DNA of 41,038 bases from a virus, in the IMG/VR virus record IMGVR_UViG_3300036772_000181, positions 1-41,038 of that record; one strand, given 5' to 3'. Shown here one piece after another: positions 1 through 8,277 of this stretch; position 1 is the first letter of the stretch; each line of letters begins with the position of its first letter. The translations under genes and the position numbers were made by a program. Under the pieces are notes generated by a model that was not told the DNA's origin, did not search any database, and was given only the letters and a program-made list of their open reading frames with translations.

Positions 1-127
1 CCTGACGCCACCTGTTTAAGATACGGCGCCATGATCGCAAAACGCACGTCGCCGCCGTTCGTGTATGCCTGCAATACAGCATCCTTGAACAGGTCTTCGG
101 TAAAGTCGCGTTTCGTGCCTGCAACCG
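1..127. repeat. Terminal duplication (copy at 40912-41038)
   Basis: The first 127 bases are identical to the last 127. The repeat lies wholly inside the major capsid gene and not at a gene boundary. A length of 127 equals the largest k-mer commonly used by short-read assemblers, so it is probably an assembly overlap marking a circular or circularly permuted molecule and not a biological terminal repeat. Confidence 0.9.
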
Positions 128-638
128 GCGCAATATTATTAACCGGGTCTGGGGCAACGCCACCCGCGCCCATGTTGTTATTGGTCTGAATCCAGCCATT
201 GACGCCGCGCAGTTTGCGGTTGCCGTTGGTGTCTTCAATCGACTGCACGGCGTTACTGATTGCCGCCGCCTCGATATCCTTTTTGATTTCCAGCGCCTTT
301 TTCGCTTTCAGGCGGTTAACTTCGGGGCCGCCTGCATGGTTGACGGCGTTCTGCGTGCCGCTGATTGAAAAGGTATCGGTGAAAATCTGGCAACGGTTGC
401 CCAGGCGTTGCGTGGGCGCCTGCTTGGCAAACGTGGCATCTGCACCTTCTGGCGCGGCGTTGTTCGGGTTCGGCGCGCGCAGCGTGTCACGCTGCCATTC
501 ATGCCATACGGCGTCGGCGTCTACGCGGTCGATCCGGCTGACAAAGGGCGTGTCGGTCGGCGAGGTGCGAAAAATCTTGTCAATCAAATCCTCGCGGTTT
601 CCGACTACCTGCGTGGTCGTATAAACATTTGCGGGCAT
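1..638 (-). CDS. Major capsid protein, N-terminal part (SU10-like)
   Basis: This is the 5' portion of the capsid gene. It starts at ATG 638, behind a strong GGAGAAAGGAAC ribosome site. It runs off the window at base 1 and continues, after removing the 127-bp overlap, from 40911 to 40587. The joined gene is 963 nt (320 residues) with no frame break. The N-terminus (MPANVYTTTQVVGNREDLID, then SPTDTPF) matches the SU10/DUF5309 capsid style: a short N-arm, then a TPF motif, and a HK97-type fold expected. It is the main shell protein and follows the scaffold gene by 15 bp. Confidence 0.88.
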   Translation of the reverse strand, partial: MPANVYTTTQVVGNREDLIDKIFRTSPTDTPFVSRIDRVDADAVWHEWQRDTLRAPNPNNAAPEGADATFAKQAPTQRLGNRCQIFTDTFSISGTQNAVNHAGGPEVNRLKAKKALEIKKDIEAAAISNAVQSIEDTNGNRKLRGVNGWIQTNNNMGAGGVAPDPVNNIAPVAGTKRDFTEDLFKDAVLQAYTNGGDVRFAIMAPYLKQVAS

Positions 639-653
639 GTTCCTTTCTCCAAT

Positions 654-1799
654 TCAGAAAAGCCGCGCCAGATTGTCGAGATTGGGTTTTGCTTCCCATG
701 CCTTGACGGCGCGTTCGCGCTGCTTGGCCTTGACGTTCTGCTGCGGCTGACGGTTGCCGGGTTTTTCGACAACGGGGGGCAGGTTCTGAACGCGCTTGTT
801 TGCCGCGCTCGCCTTGCCTTTCAGGTCGTCGTATTTGCGGGCCTTGCTGGCGTCAATCGCGGCCTTGTGCAACACGCGCACAATCCGCGCGTCGCCAATT
901 TCCTCGATTTCCTGCGGGCTAAATCCTGCGTCGGAAAGCAGGGTATTAATCCGGCTGACTGCTGCCTTGGCCTTTTCCGGGTCGCGCCATGCTGGGATCG
1001 CGTCTAGTACGCTTTCCTTCTGAAGTTCGAGAAACTGGCCTTTCTGGATATGCTGCAACTGTGCCTGTTGGCTGGCGAGGTAGGCGCTGGCCGCCTCTGC
1101 GTCGCGCAGGTGCTGTTGCCGTGTTTCCATCAGGTGTTTTTGTCGAACCCATGCGGCGGGGTCGGTCTGCGCGAGTGCGTCGAGGTCCGGTGATTCACTC
1201 GAAATGATCGCGCGTATGTGCGTCTGCACGTTCTGCAACATCTGGTTTAACTGCGCGCGCTGCTGGTTGACGGCGCCTATCAGGTCGTCGGCCTGCTTCT
1301 GCGTGTTGGCGGCCTTCTGCCAGCGCTCATGCGAACTGATACCCTTGCTGGCGGCTTCGAGCAGTTCGGCATGCGTGAGCGTATGGGTCTTGCCGTTGAC
1401 CTTAAGCGTGGTCTTCTGCTCGCCGCCTTCGTCGTCGCCTTCCTCGCCCTCGCCTTCCTCGCCGTCGTCGCCCTGGTCGCCTTCGCCTGCGTCGCCCTGG
1501 TCGCCGCCGTCGTCGTCGTCGTCGTCTTTGGGTTCCGGCTTCTGTTTGCCGGGTTTCGCGTGCCCGTCGTCGTCGTCTTCGTCGTCGCCGGGCTGGTGCC
1601 CGTCGTCGTCGCCGTCGTCGCCGCTGGCGGCCTGCCGTGCCTGGTAGCGGCCATTGGTGCCGCGTTCTGCCGGTGCCTGCTGCTGGCCTGCCTTGCGGCT
1701 TTCCTTCGTGGTCGGCTTCGTTTCCACGCTGCCGAACGCGTCGCCGAGTTCGCCCAGGTTCTGCGCCCCGTCTTTGGGGTTGGCGTTGTCCTGTCCCAT
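654..1799 (-). CDS. Scaffold-like protein
   Basis: 381 residues. The first third is extremely acidic (long Asp/Glu/Gly runs, about residues 60-130). A short basic/beta segment follows (TLKVNGKTHTLTHAELLEAASKG), then a long helical region rich in Gln/Ala, and a basic C-terminus ending NLDNLARLF. This layout, and its place directly before the capsid gene, are typical of podovirus scaffolding proteins that template the procapsid and then leave. An upstream in-frame TTG (1814) exists, but ATG 1799 sits 9 nt after GGAG and is preferred. A terminator hairpin ends in the ribosome site. Confidence 0.8.
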   Translation of the reverse strand: MGQDNANPKDGAQNLGELGDAFGSVETKPTTKESRKAGQQQAPAERGTNGRYQARQAASGDDGDDDGHQPGDDEDDDDGHAKPGKQKPEPKDDDDDDGGDQGDAGEGDQGDDGEEGEGEEGDDEGGEQKTTLKVNGKTHTLTHAELLEAASKGISSHERWQKAANTQKQADDLIGAVNQQRAQLNQMLQNVQTHIRAIISSESPDLDALAQTDPAAWVRQKHLMETRQQHLRDAEAASAYLASQQAQLQHIQKGQFLELQKESVLDAIPAWRDPEKAKAAVSRINTLLSDAGFSPQEIEEIGDARIVRVLHKAAIDASKARKYDDLKGKASAANKRVQNLPPVVEKPGNRQPQQNVKAKQRERAVKAWEAKPNLDNLARLF

Positions 1800-1814
1800 G
1801 TCGTCACGCTCCAA

Positions 1815-1853
1815 TAAAAAAGCCCGAATCCCCCTGTGCGGGGGGTATCGGGC
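1815..1853 (-). terminator. Intrinsic terminator just upstream of scaffold gene
   Basis: On the minus strand GCCCGATACCCCCC and its near complement form a hairpin with a 4-nt loop. A T-run follows that abuts the GGAG of the scaffold gene. It lies inside the late block, so late RNA must pass it by antitermination or partial read-through. Confidence 0.85.
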
Positions 1854-1861
1854 CGTTACAT

Positions 1862-1894
1862 TGTGCTGCTGGTCTGCTAACAGAGTGCTACGGG
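1862..1894. promoter_or_regulatory. 11-bp phased TGCTA array (3 units)
   Basis: Three 11-bp units carry TGCTG, TGCTAAC and TGCTAC. They overlap the stop codon of the preceding gene and lie between it and the scaffold terminator. Read on the minus strand, TTAGCA-16 bp-TAACGG is a weak promoter match, possibly giving capsid genes an extra promoter. Confidence 0.5.
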
Positions 1895-2265
1895 GTTTTA
1901 AAACTTGCCGTTATGGTGTCGAAAACATAGGTTGCGCCGCTACTCAGGCGCGCGGCGGGGGCGCCCTCATGAATGCGCGCGGCATGCCCGCCCGTCACGC
2001 GCAGCGTCACGCCAGGCGGTGCGCTGCGGTGCCATACGTCAGTGACAAAGACGTTATTGGGTAGCCCTTCCTCAAGTGTGCCTAGCTCCCGATTGAACGC
2101 ATTCCAAGCCGCTCTTTCATCGTTTTGTGCTCGCGCAATTGCAGGCGGGCCATGTCGCCCGTCTGGATATGCTGCGTCAGTACCTGCCGCAATTGCCCGA
2201 GTAATGTCACCATCAGAAAGACCCGTTCCCGTCCTGGCGGCTCTAGACCTGCGTCCTGTTTCCAT
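1888..2265 (-). CDS. Hypothetical protein overlapping upstream gene
   Basis: Open frame of 125 codons from ATG 2265, with AAAAGGAG 11 nt upstream. The first 60 residues share 184 bp, in another frame, with the 102-residue gene at 2082-2390 and have poor codon choice there. The last 65 residues (LPNNVFVTDVWHRS to SFKTP) have good GC3 codons and look like a genuine beta-rich small virion protein. I see no ATG/GTG/TTG closer to this segment with a ribosome site. The gene either really overlaps, uses a rare start, or is reached by frameshifting. Function unknown. Confidence 0.5.
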   Translation of the reverse strand: METGRRSRAARTGTGLSDGDITRAIAAGTDAAYPDGRHGPPAIARAQNDERAAWNAFNRELGTLEEGLPNNVFVTDVWHRSAPPGVTLRVTGGHAARIHEGAPAARLSSGATYVFDTITASFKTP

Positions 2266-2390
2266 CGCGTCATTAACTCCTTTTCGACTGCCTCGAATGC
2301 CTCGACAAACAGCGGATTTTCGAGCACGGCGCGCGCCCGTTCGGCGCGCTCGACTTCATGGGCGCGTTTGGCGCGGTCGTTGGCATCCAT
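2082..2390 (-). CDS. Small helical protein after portal
   Basis: 102 residues, starting 3 nt after the portal stop codon, so translationally coupled. It is predicted helical and highly charged (RAKRAHEVERAERARAVLENPLFVEAFEAVEKELMTRW). Similar small coiled proteins often follow the portal gene in P22-like and related podoviruses, but I cannot assign a function. Codon usage is good throughout, which favours it as the real frame in the 184-bp overlap with the next gene. Confidence 0.72.
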   Translation of the reverse strand: MDANDRAKRAHEVERAERARAVLENPLFVEAFEAVEKELMTRWKQDAGLEPPGRERVFLMVTLLGQLRQVLTQHIQTGDMARLQLREHKTMKERLGMRSIGS

Positions 2391-2392
2391 TG

Positions 2393-5074
2393 CTAACTAC
2401 TCCCGATACCGGGCAGGCCAGGCTGCGGGCCGCCCGGTATGCCCCCGCCAGGGTTGCCGGGGTTCGGCTGCATCGGGATCGCCCCGCCTGCGGGCACGCC
2501 GGGCACGCCGTTAAACTGCGTCATGTCGGGCTTCTGCACACTGGCGCCGCTCAATGCCTGTTCGTTCTGGCCAAACGTCGATATGAACGTTATGCCCTCG
2601 TACAAAGGATGCACGCCGTATTTGAACAGCAGTTCCTCGCGCTGGATTGCGAACTGTGCCGCGTCGTGATCGCGCTGGCGTGAGTCTTCCTTGTCCTGCT
2701 TGGCGGTGTCTACTTTCGCCTGCGTGACAATCTTCGCCTGTTCGGTCTGGTTCTTTGCCCCTTCAATCTGCATGGCCGCCTGCGTCTGCGCCTGGGTGGC
2801 CGCTATGGTCGGGTCTTGCGGCGGGGGCGGGGGCGGTGGCATGCGTTCGGGGTCGGTAAAGAACGTATCCGGGTCTTTGAAGCCGAGCACGCCGCACATT
2901 TTCGCGGCGCTGTTATACATGTTTTTGGGCGTGCAATAGCCCCCCTGCATGGCTTGCACCTGTAGCTGCTGAATCTGCGTCAGGTGGGCAACCGCCGTAT
3001 CCTTATTGCCCGTGCCGAGCCCGACATTGACCTGCATGTCAAAGCGGTTAAACCACTCGCGCGGGTCAACGTTGACCCATTTTCCCGTGAGGCGCACGAC
3101 AGCGGGCTTGTCCTGATACTGCGCGCACAGTTTCAGCATTAACCAGAACAGGTCTTTAACGCCGGTTTCGGCGAAAATCCGTGCCACCAGTTCAACGCGC
3201 ATGTCGGCGCGCTGGGTTATGTTATGCAACCCTGCGGCGGTCTTGTTGAGCGTGTCGGCGTCGCTGCCCTGGGTGTACTTCGTCACCCCTGTGGCGTCCT
3301 GTTTCTGCTCGTCGGCATACTGCAACAATTGAAACGCGGCGGCGGGATCGGCCCCACTGGTCGAGAGCGGCCCCGCCATGCCTGCCTGTTTCATGCGAAC
3401 GACGCCGCCTGGCCGGTTGGTCAGCAGGTCGTCAAGGTTGACCATGTTATCGACGGCGAACGTGCGCGCGTTGGTCTGGAATGACACGTTGTCCAGTGCA
3501 TTGCGCAGTAAATGCGTCTTCATGCGCATCGCAGGCATGGCCAGGTCGGCCTCGCTGCGCCCGAAAAATACATGCGGGATCGGGCACGGGCAGATAGTCG
3601 CCCAGGGCGGGCCGTCGATCGGTTCATTGTCGAGCACAATATCGCCGCCGCGCGTGATCTTGCGCCACTCCGCTACGCCGTCGCCGTCTACGTCAAGCTG
3701 CAAATAGCATTCGGTCAGCCAGACTTCGCGCAGGCTGTCGTCACCCTTGCCCGTGTTGTCGTCAAACGACTGCGGCCCCATGCTGTTCTGTAGCGCATAG
3801 CGGGCGTCGGTATTGGTCGCGCTGGTGCCGCTGCCCCCTTCGGGTATGGCCAGGTCGCTCGTCACGTCGGCGGGGTCAACGTCGGGCCAGTGCTGGGTAA
3901 TGTAGCTCACGTTACGCCTGACGCGGTGCGCGGTGAAACCGTCGCGCGTGGTGCCGCAATCCGGGTGGATTAAAAATTCTTCGCCCGGTACGGCGCAGAT
4001 TTTCACGCGCCCGCCTGCCTTGGTGCGCCTGCATTTGAGGTCGTGCAACTGCGGCAACTGCGCCGGGTTGGGTTTCTTCGGTGCTTTCAGCAGGGGCGGC
4101 TGCGGCGGCGCTGCGGGCGGCTGCGGCGGCCCACCCTGTGGCGCACCCTGCGGGCCGCCAGGCGCGGCGCCTGCACCCGGTGGCGGCATCCCCCCAGGCG
4201 GCCCCCCTGCGCCCGGTGGCGGGCCTGCCTGCGGCGGTGGTGGCGGCGGCGGCGGTGCGGGCGGCTTCTGCACGGGGGGCGGTGGCGGCTGCATGTCGGC
4301 GCCGGTCATCTGCGGCGACTGTTTGGCCTGCATGGTCGCCGACGCCGCGGCGTTGGCCATCTGTTCTGGCCAGCCCGTGCCGACCAGCGTTTTAATCATT
4401 GACTGCTGTTCTGCGTACTGCTGCGAGGCGAGCATATAGGCCGCATTGGCCGCATGCAGCGCGGCGGGATCGGGATACGCCGTGTGCTCTGTCGGCTCTA
4501 TCGTGTCGTCTTCCAGCAGGTCCGTAAACTGTTCCTCTGTCAGACCCCGATAGGATTCTGTGACGACTTCGGGCGCGCTGTCCCACCAGACTTTCATGAC
4601 GCCCACTTTCTGTATCAGGGCGTCTTTAAACCAGGTGTAGAGTTCCTGCCAGCCGGGATTCTGCTGGTAAAAAACATAGTTCAGATATTCCGTGGCCTGT
4701 TCGGCCTGGTCTTCGTCGCCCTCCTTTCGCGGCACGAATTCGACCACTGACGGCCCCGCCGTGAAAATCGAGATTAACGCGGGTAGCATCCATTCGATAG
4801 TGTCGCTAACGTCGGTCGAGACGACGGCGCTACGGTCGGGAACCGCAGGCGGGGCTAAATCGTCTTCGGGTAGCCCCAGGTAATAGACCATGGCGCGGTT
4901 ACGTTCGTCGCCTAGCTGGTCATAACAGAATGTTGCGCTTTCCTGAATATATCTATCGGTGATCTGTCTCACCTCTACGTCGTCCATTGCGTCGGACGTG
5001 CGCGGCTCGTCAAAGACTTCGTGCGTAATATTCACGTCTTCGGCGTCGCTGTCGCCGGGTGCAATCGTCGCCAT
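2393..5074 (-). CDS. Portal protein (P22-type)
   Basis: 893 residues. It forms the dodecameric ring at the capsid vertex through which DNA enters and leaves, and binds terminase and the tail adaptor. The N-terminal wing (RNRAMVYYLGLPEDDLAPP, DTIEWMLPALISIFTAGPSVVEFVPR) and the segment GVTKYTQGSDADTLNKTAAGLHNITQRADMRVELVARIFAETGVKDLF are typical of the P22 portal family. It is longer than the 725-residue P22 protein. Part of the excess is a Pro/Gly-rich insertion at residues 263-337 (poly-Pro runs). The start overlaps the upstream stop (TAATG). The C-terminus is Gln-rich then Gly/Pro-rich. Confidence 0.92.
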   Translation of the reverse strand: MATIAPGDSDAEDVNITHEVFDEPRTSDAMDDVEVRQITDRYIQESATFCYDQLGDERNRAMVYYLGLPEDDLAPPAVPDRSAVVSTDVSDTIEWMLPALISIFTAGPSVVEFVPRKEGDEDQAEQATEYLNYVFYQQNPGWQELYTWFKDALIQKVGVMKVWWDSAPEVVTESYRGLTEEQFTDLLEDDTIEPTEHTAYPDPAALHAANAAYMLASQQYAEQQSMIKTLVGTGWPEQMANAAASATMQAKQSPQMTGADMQPPPPPVQKPPAPPPPPPPPQAGPPPGAGGPPGGMPPPGAGAAPGGPQGAPQGGPPQPPAAPPQPPLLKAPKKPNPAQLPQLHDLKCRRTKAGGRVKICAVPGEEFLIHPDCGTTRDGFTAHRVRRNVSYITQHWPDVDPADVTSDLAIPEGGSGTSATNTDARYALQNSMGPQSFDDNTGKGDDSLREVWLTECYLQLDVDGDGVAEWRKITRGGDIVLDNEPIDGPPWATICPCPIPHVFFGRSEADLAMPAMRMKTHLLRNALDNVSFQTNARTFAVDNMVNLDDLLTNRPGGVVRMKQAGMAGPLSTSGADPAAAFQLLQYADEQKQDATGVTKYTQGSDADTLNKTAAGLHNITQRADMRVELVARIFAETGVKDLFWLMLKLCAQYQDKPAVVRLTGKWVNVDPREWFNRFDMQVNVGLGTGNKDTAVAHLTQIQQLQVQAMQGGYCTPKNMYNSAAKMCGVLGFKDPDTFFTDPERMPPPPPPPQDPTIAATQAQTQAAMQIEGAKNQTEQAKIVTQAKVDTAKQDKEDSRQRDHDAAQFAIQREELLFKYGVHPLYEGITFISTFGQNEQALSGASVQKPDMTQFNGVPGVPAGGAIPMQPNPGNPGGGIPGGPQPGLPGIGSS

Positions 5075-5277
5075 TACGGTTTCCAGCCCATGGAAAGGTT
5101 GGCCTGTTTCATGATCGAGCGGAACAGGCGCGCGTATACGTCGCGGTCGTTATCGCCCATCGCGTCAAAATGCTTGCGCTGGTCGGGCGACATGCAACTG
5201 TCTGCCGCCGCATGCATCAGTTTGAACATGGGTTCGGTCTGGTCGGGCTTGCGGTTGTACGGGTCGGCATTGGTCAA
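5074..5277 (-). CDS. Small hypothetical protein before portal
   Basis: 67 residues from a TTG start at 5277, with GGGGGAA 5 nt upstream. The start overlaps the stop of the preceding 51-codon gene (TTGA) and the end overlaps the portal start (TAATG), so this is tight translational coupling. The predicted protein is helical (SPDQRKHFDAMGDNDRDVYARLFRSIMKQANLSMGWKP). Function unknown. Placement between terminase and portal suggests a head assembly or packaging role. Confidence 0.75.
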   Translation of the reverse strand: MTNADPYNRKPDQTEPMFKLMHAAADSCMSPDQRKHFDAMGDNDRDVYARLFRSIMKQANLSMGWKP

Positions 5278-5429
5278 AACAGTTCCCCCTGTGCGGGCCG
5301 CTCTGCTGCCTTGCGGCGGCGGTTCGCGGCCCAGCGCAATAACACGGCATGAAACGCGGGCTGTCTGCGTCGGCGCGAGGCTTCGCCCAGATAGACGCGG
5401 GCCATGCGGATATGAAACGCGCGGTTCAT
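5274..5429 (-). CDS. Small basic Arg-rich protein
   Basis: 51 residues, ATG 5429. The start overlaps the upstream stop by one base (TGATG) and the end overlaps the next start by two. The sequence is basic (MNRAFHIRMARVYLGEASRR..., then RWAANRRRKAAERP) and probably one or two helices. Coupling on both sides and good codons support it as real. Function unknown. The charge would suit DNA or RNA contact. Confidence 0.65.
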   Translation of the reverse strand: MNRAFHIRMARVYLGEASRRRRQPAFHAVLLRWAANRRRKAAERPAQGELF

Positions 5430-5746
5430 CAATCCCAGCCGTTCGCGCGCCCGTAGTCAGTCACGCGAAAATGCGCGCGCTCATAGGTGCGCCAGTAGTC
5501 GTCGGCGCCAGCGGGGAACCAGTGCGCCGACACGTCGCCGTCGCTGTTGATCGTCCAGCAACCGTCAACGTCGGCGCCGTTGCCGGTGGCGTACGCGTAG
5601 CCATATCCCGAACTGTTATCGTTGCATCGGCGGTCGGTGAGGTGTATCGCCCCGCCGTCGGTGTTGCCCACTATGCCGACCGTGCCCCACGCGTGACAGA
5701 GTGAGGCCAGCGCCATCAACACCAAACCCGCCAGAATCCGTTTCAT
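5429..5746 (-). CDS. Exported small protein (signal peptide)
   Basis: 105 residues. The N-terminus MKRILAGLVLMALASLCHA is a clear Sec signal peptide with an AxA-type cleavage site. The mature part is about 86 residues, rich in Gly/Asp/Tyr/Trp, with two Cys (RRCNDNSS, DGCWTI) that could form a disulfide in the periplasm. GAGGTG precedes the ATG. It lies just after the large terminase gene, an unusual place for an exported protein. Candidates are superinfection exclusion, a lysis helper or an envelope modifier. No family recognised. Confidence 0.72.
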   Translation of the reverse strand: MKRILAGLVLMALASLCHAWGTVGIVGNTDGGAIHLTDRRCNDNSSGYGYAYATGNGADVDGCWTINSDGDVSAHWFPAGADDYWRTYERAHFRVTDYGRANGWD

Positions 5747-5755
5747 CGCTGCACC

Positions 5756-7168
5756 TCATGCAACTGTCAGTTTCGGGTACTTCAAAGCCTGGCCCCAGCC
5801 GTTAAGGCTGTTATTCATGAATGGCACGTCGAGCGCGTAATAGCGGAAAGCGTCCGACCCATGGCTAAACTCGTCGTGTGCCGGGTGCGAGGAAAACACG
5901 CCGTATTTTTCGCTGAATTCCCAGCGGTAATTCGTCAGGCACTCGACCCCGCGCGCGCACTTGTCGGCGTCGAAATAGCACGTCGGCAAAATCGTACGGG
6001 CCGCATGTATGCCGTCTTCTAACGACAGGTTCGGCGTAATCTGGAAATGTATCCCCAGCCCTGCGGCGGTTTCAAAGCGGCTACGCCCGGTGCCTAGCTC
6101 GCGCACGGCGATATCGTGCGGGGCGAAGTGCTGGCCGTAGTTATAGCGGCGGTCGGTCAACACTTTCGCGTAGTGCGGCAAGCCCTCGCCGTTCATTTCG
6201 TAATAGTCAATCAGGCGGCGCTCAGTGCCCACTAGCTGACAGAACCATATGGCCGTCGCGTCGCCTACGCCCAAATCCCAGATGGTATGCACGGGTAGCG
6301 TTGGCTCATGCGGCACGCGGCCAATGCGATTTTCAAAAAACGCCGCTTCCATTTCGCGGCGGTAAATCGCGCCCGGAATCTCTATCACGTCCCAGCGTCC
6401 TGACAGCAACGCGCGGCGCTGCATTTCATCGAGCAGTAACAGCGTCGCCTCATAATCGGCCCCCAGATAGGGATTGTCTTTCAGCAATGCGGGAATGAAC
6501 CGGCGCGAGATTGCGCGCTGTTCGCCACTGCCCAGCGTCACAATCTGGCGCGAGAGGGTCGGGCCGCCGTCGTTACCAATGCCCCAGCGTTCTTTCACCC
6601 ATTTATGGCCGCGCCCGCCTGGGTTGCAGTTCGCGCGCACCACGCATTTAAGGTCTGGGTTAGACGTGCGCAGGCGCGAAAACATGTACACATAGGGGAC
6701 ATTGGTCGGCCATTGCGTCAGTTCCTCGAATGCAATGAACTGGAATTCAAACGACTGCCATCTAAACCGGTCGTCTTCGGTCTGCATGTAGCTGGTGTAA
6801 ATCTCTGCACCCGACGGAAAGCGCCATACGTGGTCGGTTTTATTGAATTCGGCGCCGGGGTAGACATGCGGGTAAATCTCGCGCATGCGGCTTTCCAGTT
6901 CGCGCAGTTCGGGGTACGTCGGGCGAAAAATGATTGCCTTGTAGTCGCTATGCAGAACCGCGTCCTGCCACAAGCCCAGCGCGTCAATCACCAGCGCGTC
7001 GGTCTTGCCCCCGCCAGCGGCGCCGCCGTACAAAACCTCGAATTCGGACGCGGCGAGGTATTCGGCCTGCTTGGGGGTCGGCGACCAGGCGGGCGAATCA
7101 ACCGCCAGCCCGTTGTCGCCGTCGTCGTCGTCGGCCCAGGCGTTAGGGCGCGGCGGTCGGCGCTGCAT
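5756..7168 (-). CDS. terL: Terminase large subunit
   Basis: 470 residues. This is the DNA-packaging motor ATPase and nuclease. Walker A GGAAGGGKT is at residues 48-56 and Walker B FIAFEE at 144-149. The RNase H-like nuclease has acidic residues in WDLG (D298), APHD (D352) and the late motif HDEFSHGSDAFRY (D439). An acidic DDDDGD stretch lies near the N-terminus. The start overlaps the small subunit gene by 26 bp. It works with the small subunit and portal to pump DNA into the procapsid. Confidence 0.95.
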   Translation of the reverse strand: MQRRPPRPNAWADDDDGDNGLAVDSPAWSPTPKQAEYLAASEFEVLYGGAAGGGKTDALVIDALGLWQDAVLHSDYKAIIFRPTYPELRELESRMREIYPHVYPGAEFNKTDHVWRFPSGAEIYTSYMQTEDDRFRWQSFEFQFIAFEELTQWPTNVPYVYMFSRLRTSNPDLKCVVRANCNPGGRGHKWVKERWGIGNDGGPTLSRQIVTLGSGEQRAISRRFIPALLKDNPYLGADYEATLLLLDEMQRRALLSGRWDVIEIPGAIYRREMEAAFFENRIGRVPHEPTLPVHTIWDLGVGDATAIWFCQLVGTERRLIDYYEMNGEGLPHYAKVLTDRRYNYGQHFAPHDIAVRELGTGRSRFETAAGLGIHFQITPNLSLEDGIHAARTILPTCYFDADKCARGVECLTNYRWEFSEKYGVFSSHPAHDEFSHGSDAFRYYALDVPFMNNSLNGWGQALKYPKLTVA

Positions 7169-7679
7169 CCTTCGCCGGTTCCTGTGCCGGTTCCTTTTCC
7201 GGGTCTTTCTTCGGGTACTCGACCGGGCGCGCGTTCAGGTCGCCATACGACGGGCCGCCCACTTCTATGCGCCCTTCGGCTTTCCACAAGTCGGGCTGAC
7301 GGTTGACCAGCCAGTAACGGCACGCGGTCCAGTCCGGGGGTATATGCACTTCCCGTTCTTCGGTCATGTTGCCGCCTACAAACTTGCGCTCGCGCGCCGT
7401 GTAGCCGGTGCAACGCTTGTGCAGTCCCTCGACCACGGCATAGTCACCAATGACCATGCCCTCGTCGAGCGCGCGGCGGAATTCGGGGTAAGCCAGTACC
7501 CAGGATTCAAACATGCTGCGGTCGGTGCCGAGATTGCGCGCTATCTCGCTGCGTGAGAGCCCGAGTAACGCGAGCTTGCGCGCGAAAACGACATAATCCG
7601 GGTCAAAGGTCTGCTGGCCGGTGCGCAGGCGTTCGAAAACCTGTTCAAAACGCAGGCGCTCGTAATTACGGTTTGCCAT
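7143..7679 (-). CDS. terS: Terminase small subunit
   Basis: 178 residues. It should recognise the packaging site and load the large subunit. The central helix-turn-helix-like stretch (FARKLALLGLSRSEIARNLGTDRSMFESWVLAYPEFRRALDEG) is characteristic of phage small terminases. The C-terminus is charged and Pro/Ala-rich, probably the large-subunit contact. GGAG lies 9 nt before the ATG, and the gene overlaps terL. Confidence 0.88.
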   Translation of the reverse strand: MANRNYERLRFEQVFERLRTGQQTFDPDYVVFARKLALLGLSRSEIARNLGTDRSMFESWVLAYPEFRRALDEGMVIGDYAVVEGLHKRCTGYTARERKFVGGNMTEEREVHIPPDWTACRYWLVNRQPDLWKAEGRIEVGGPSYGDLNARPVEYPKKDPEKEPAQEPAKDAAPTAAP

Positions 7680-7734
7680 GGTGAAAAACTCCGCACGAAT
7701 CCGGGTTACACGGGTATCGCGTAGGGCTTTAGTC

Positions 7735-8277
7735 CTATCCGGTAAAGCCCTTGTTAGCGTTCTGTAGCAGGGCCAGCAGGCTCTGTATGCTCTGCGCGTT
7801 GGTGCCGCCCGCCGCGCTGGCGCCCAGGTTGGTCGTGCCCTGTGCCGGGGCGCCGGGCATGCCCATGGCGACCTGTTGCGGCACGAAATTCACGGCCTGG
7901 CCGCTGCCCCCGCGTGCGCCAGCCGGGGCGCGGGCCTGTTCCTGCTGCTGCTGGGGCATTTGCAGGCCGCCAGCGGCGCCGCCGAGTGTCTGCGCCATCT
8001 GCCCCAGGTTGGCCGCACTCAGGCCGCCCGCCTGCTGTACGGCCTGGGTCCAGTTCTGCGCGTCCTGCATGCCTGCCTGCACGCCCATCACGCCAGCCGG
8101 GGCGGCGGCGCCCTGATACTGCGGAATCTGGCCGCCCGGCATGGTGAACTGCGAGGGGGTCGAGCCGTCGGCGGAAAACTGCGAGGCGCCCGCGCCTGCG
8201 GGGCTGTTCGAGAATTTCGACAGCAGGCTTTGCAGACCGGCGCCCGACGTGCCGCTGCTGGCGTCGCTGCCGCTCAT
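7735..8277 (-). CDS. Gly/Ala/Gln-rich hypothetical protein
   Basis: 180 residues of low complexity (Gly, Ala, Gln, Ser, Met) with little charge and no domain I recognise. Composition resembles the Gln-rich ejection proteins coded at 34926-37364, so a minor virion protein is possible. Starts with an ATGA overlap at the end of the preceding gene. Its stop codon lies in the arm of an inverted repeat (GGGCTTT/AAAGCCC, about 7725-7752) without a T-run. Confidence 0.7.
   Translation of the reverse strand: MSGSDASSGTSGAGLQSLLSKFSNSPAGAGASQFSADGSTPSQFTMPGGQIPQYQGAAAPAGVMGVQAGMQDAQNWTQAVQQAGGLSAANLGQMAQTLGGAAGGLQMPQQQQEQARAPAGARGGSGQAVNFVPQQVAMGMPGAPAQGTTNLGASAAGGTNAQSIQSLLALLQNANKGFTG

Noticed and set aside
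1-127. Biological direct terminal repeat
   Set aside because: The length equals a common k-mer value and the repeat lies within the capsid gene, so an assembly overlap is the simpler explanation.
1329-1817. Ser- or Val-rich plus-strand frames opposite the scaffold gene
   Set aside because: They are the antisense of GAC/GAG runs in the acidic scaffold segment.
5165-5350. 61-codon minus-strand frame MPCYCAGPRT...
   Set aside because: It shares the DNA of the better supported, coupled genes at 5074-5277 and 5274-5429 in another frame.
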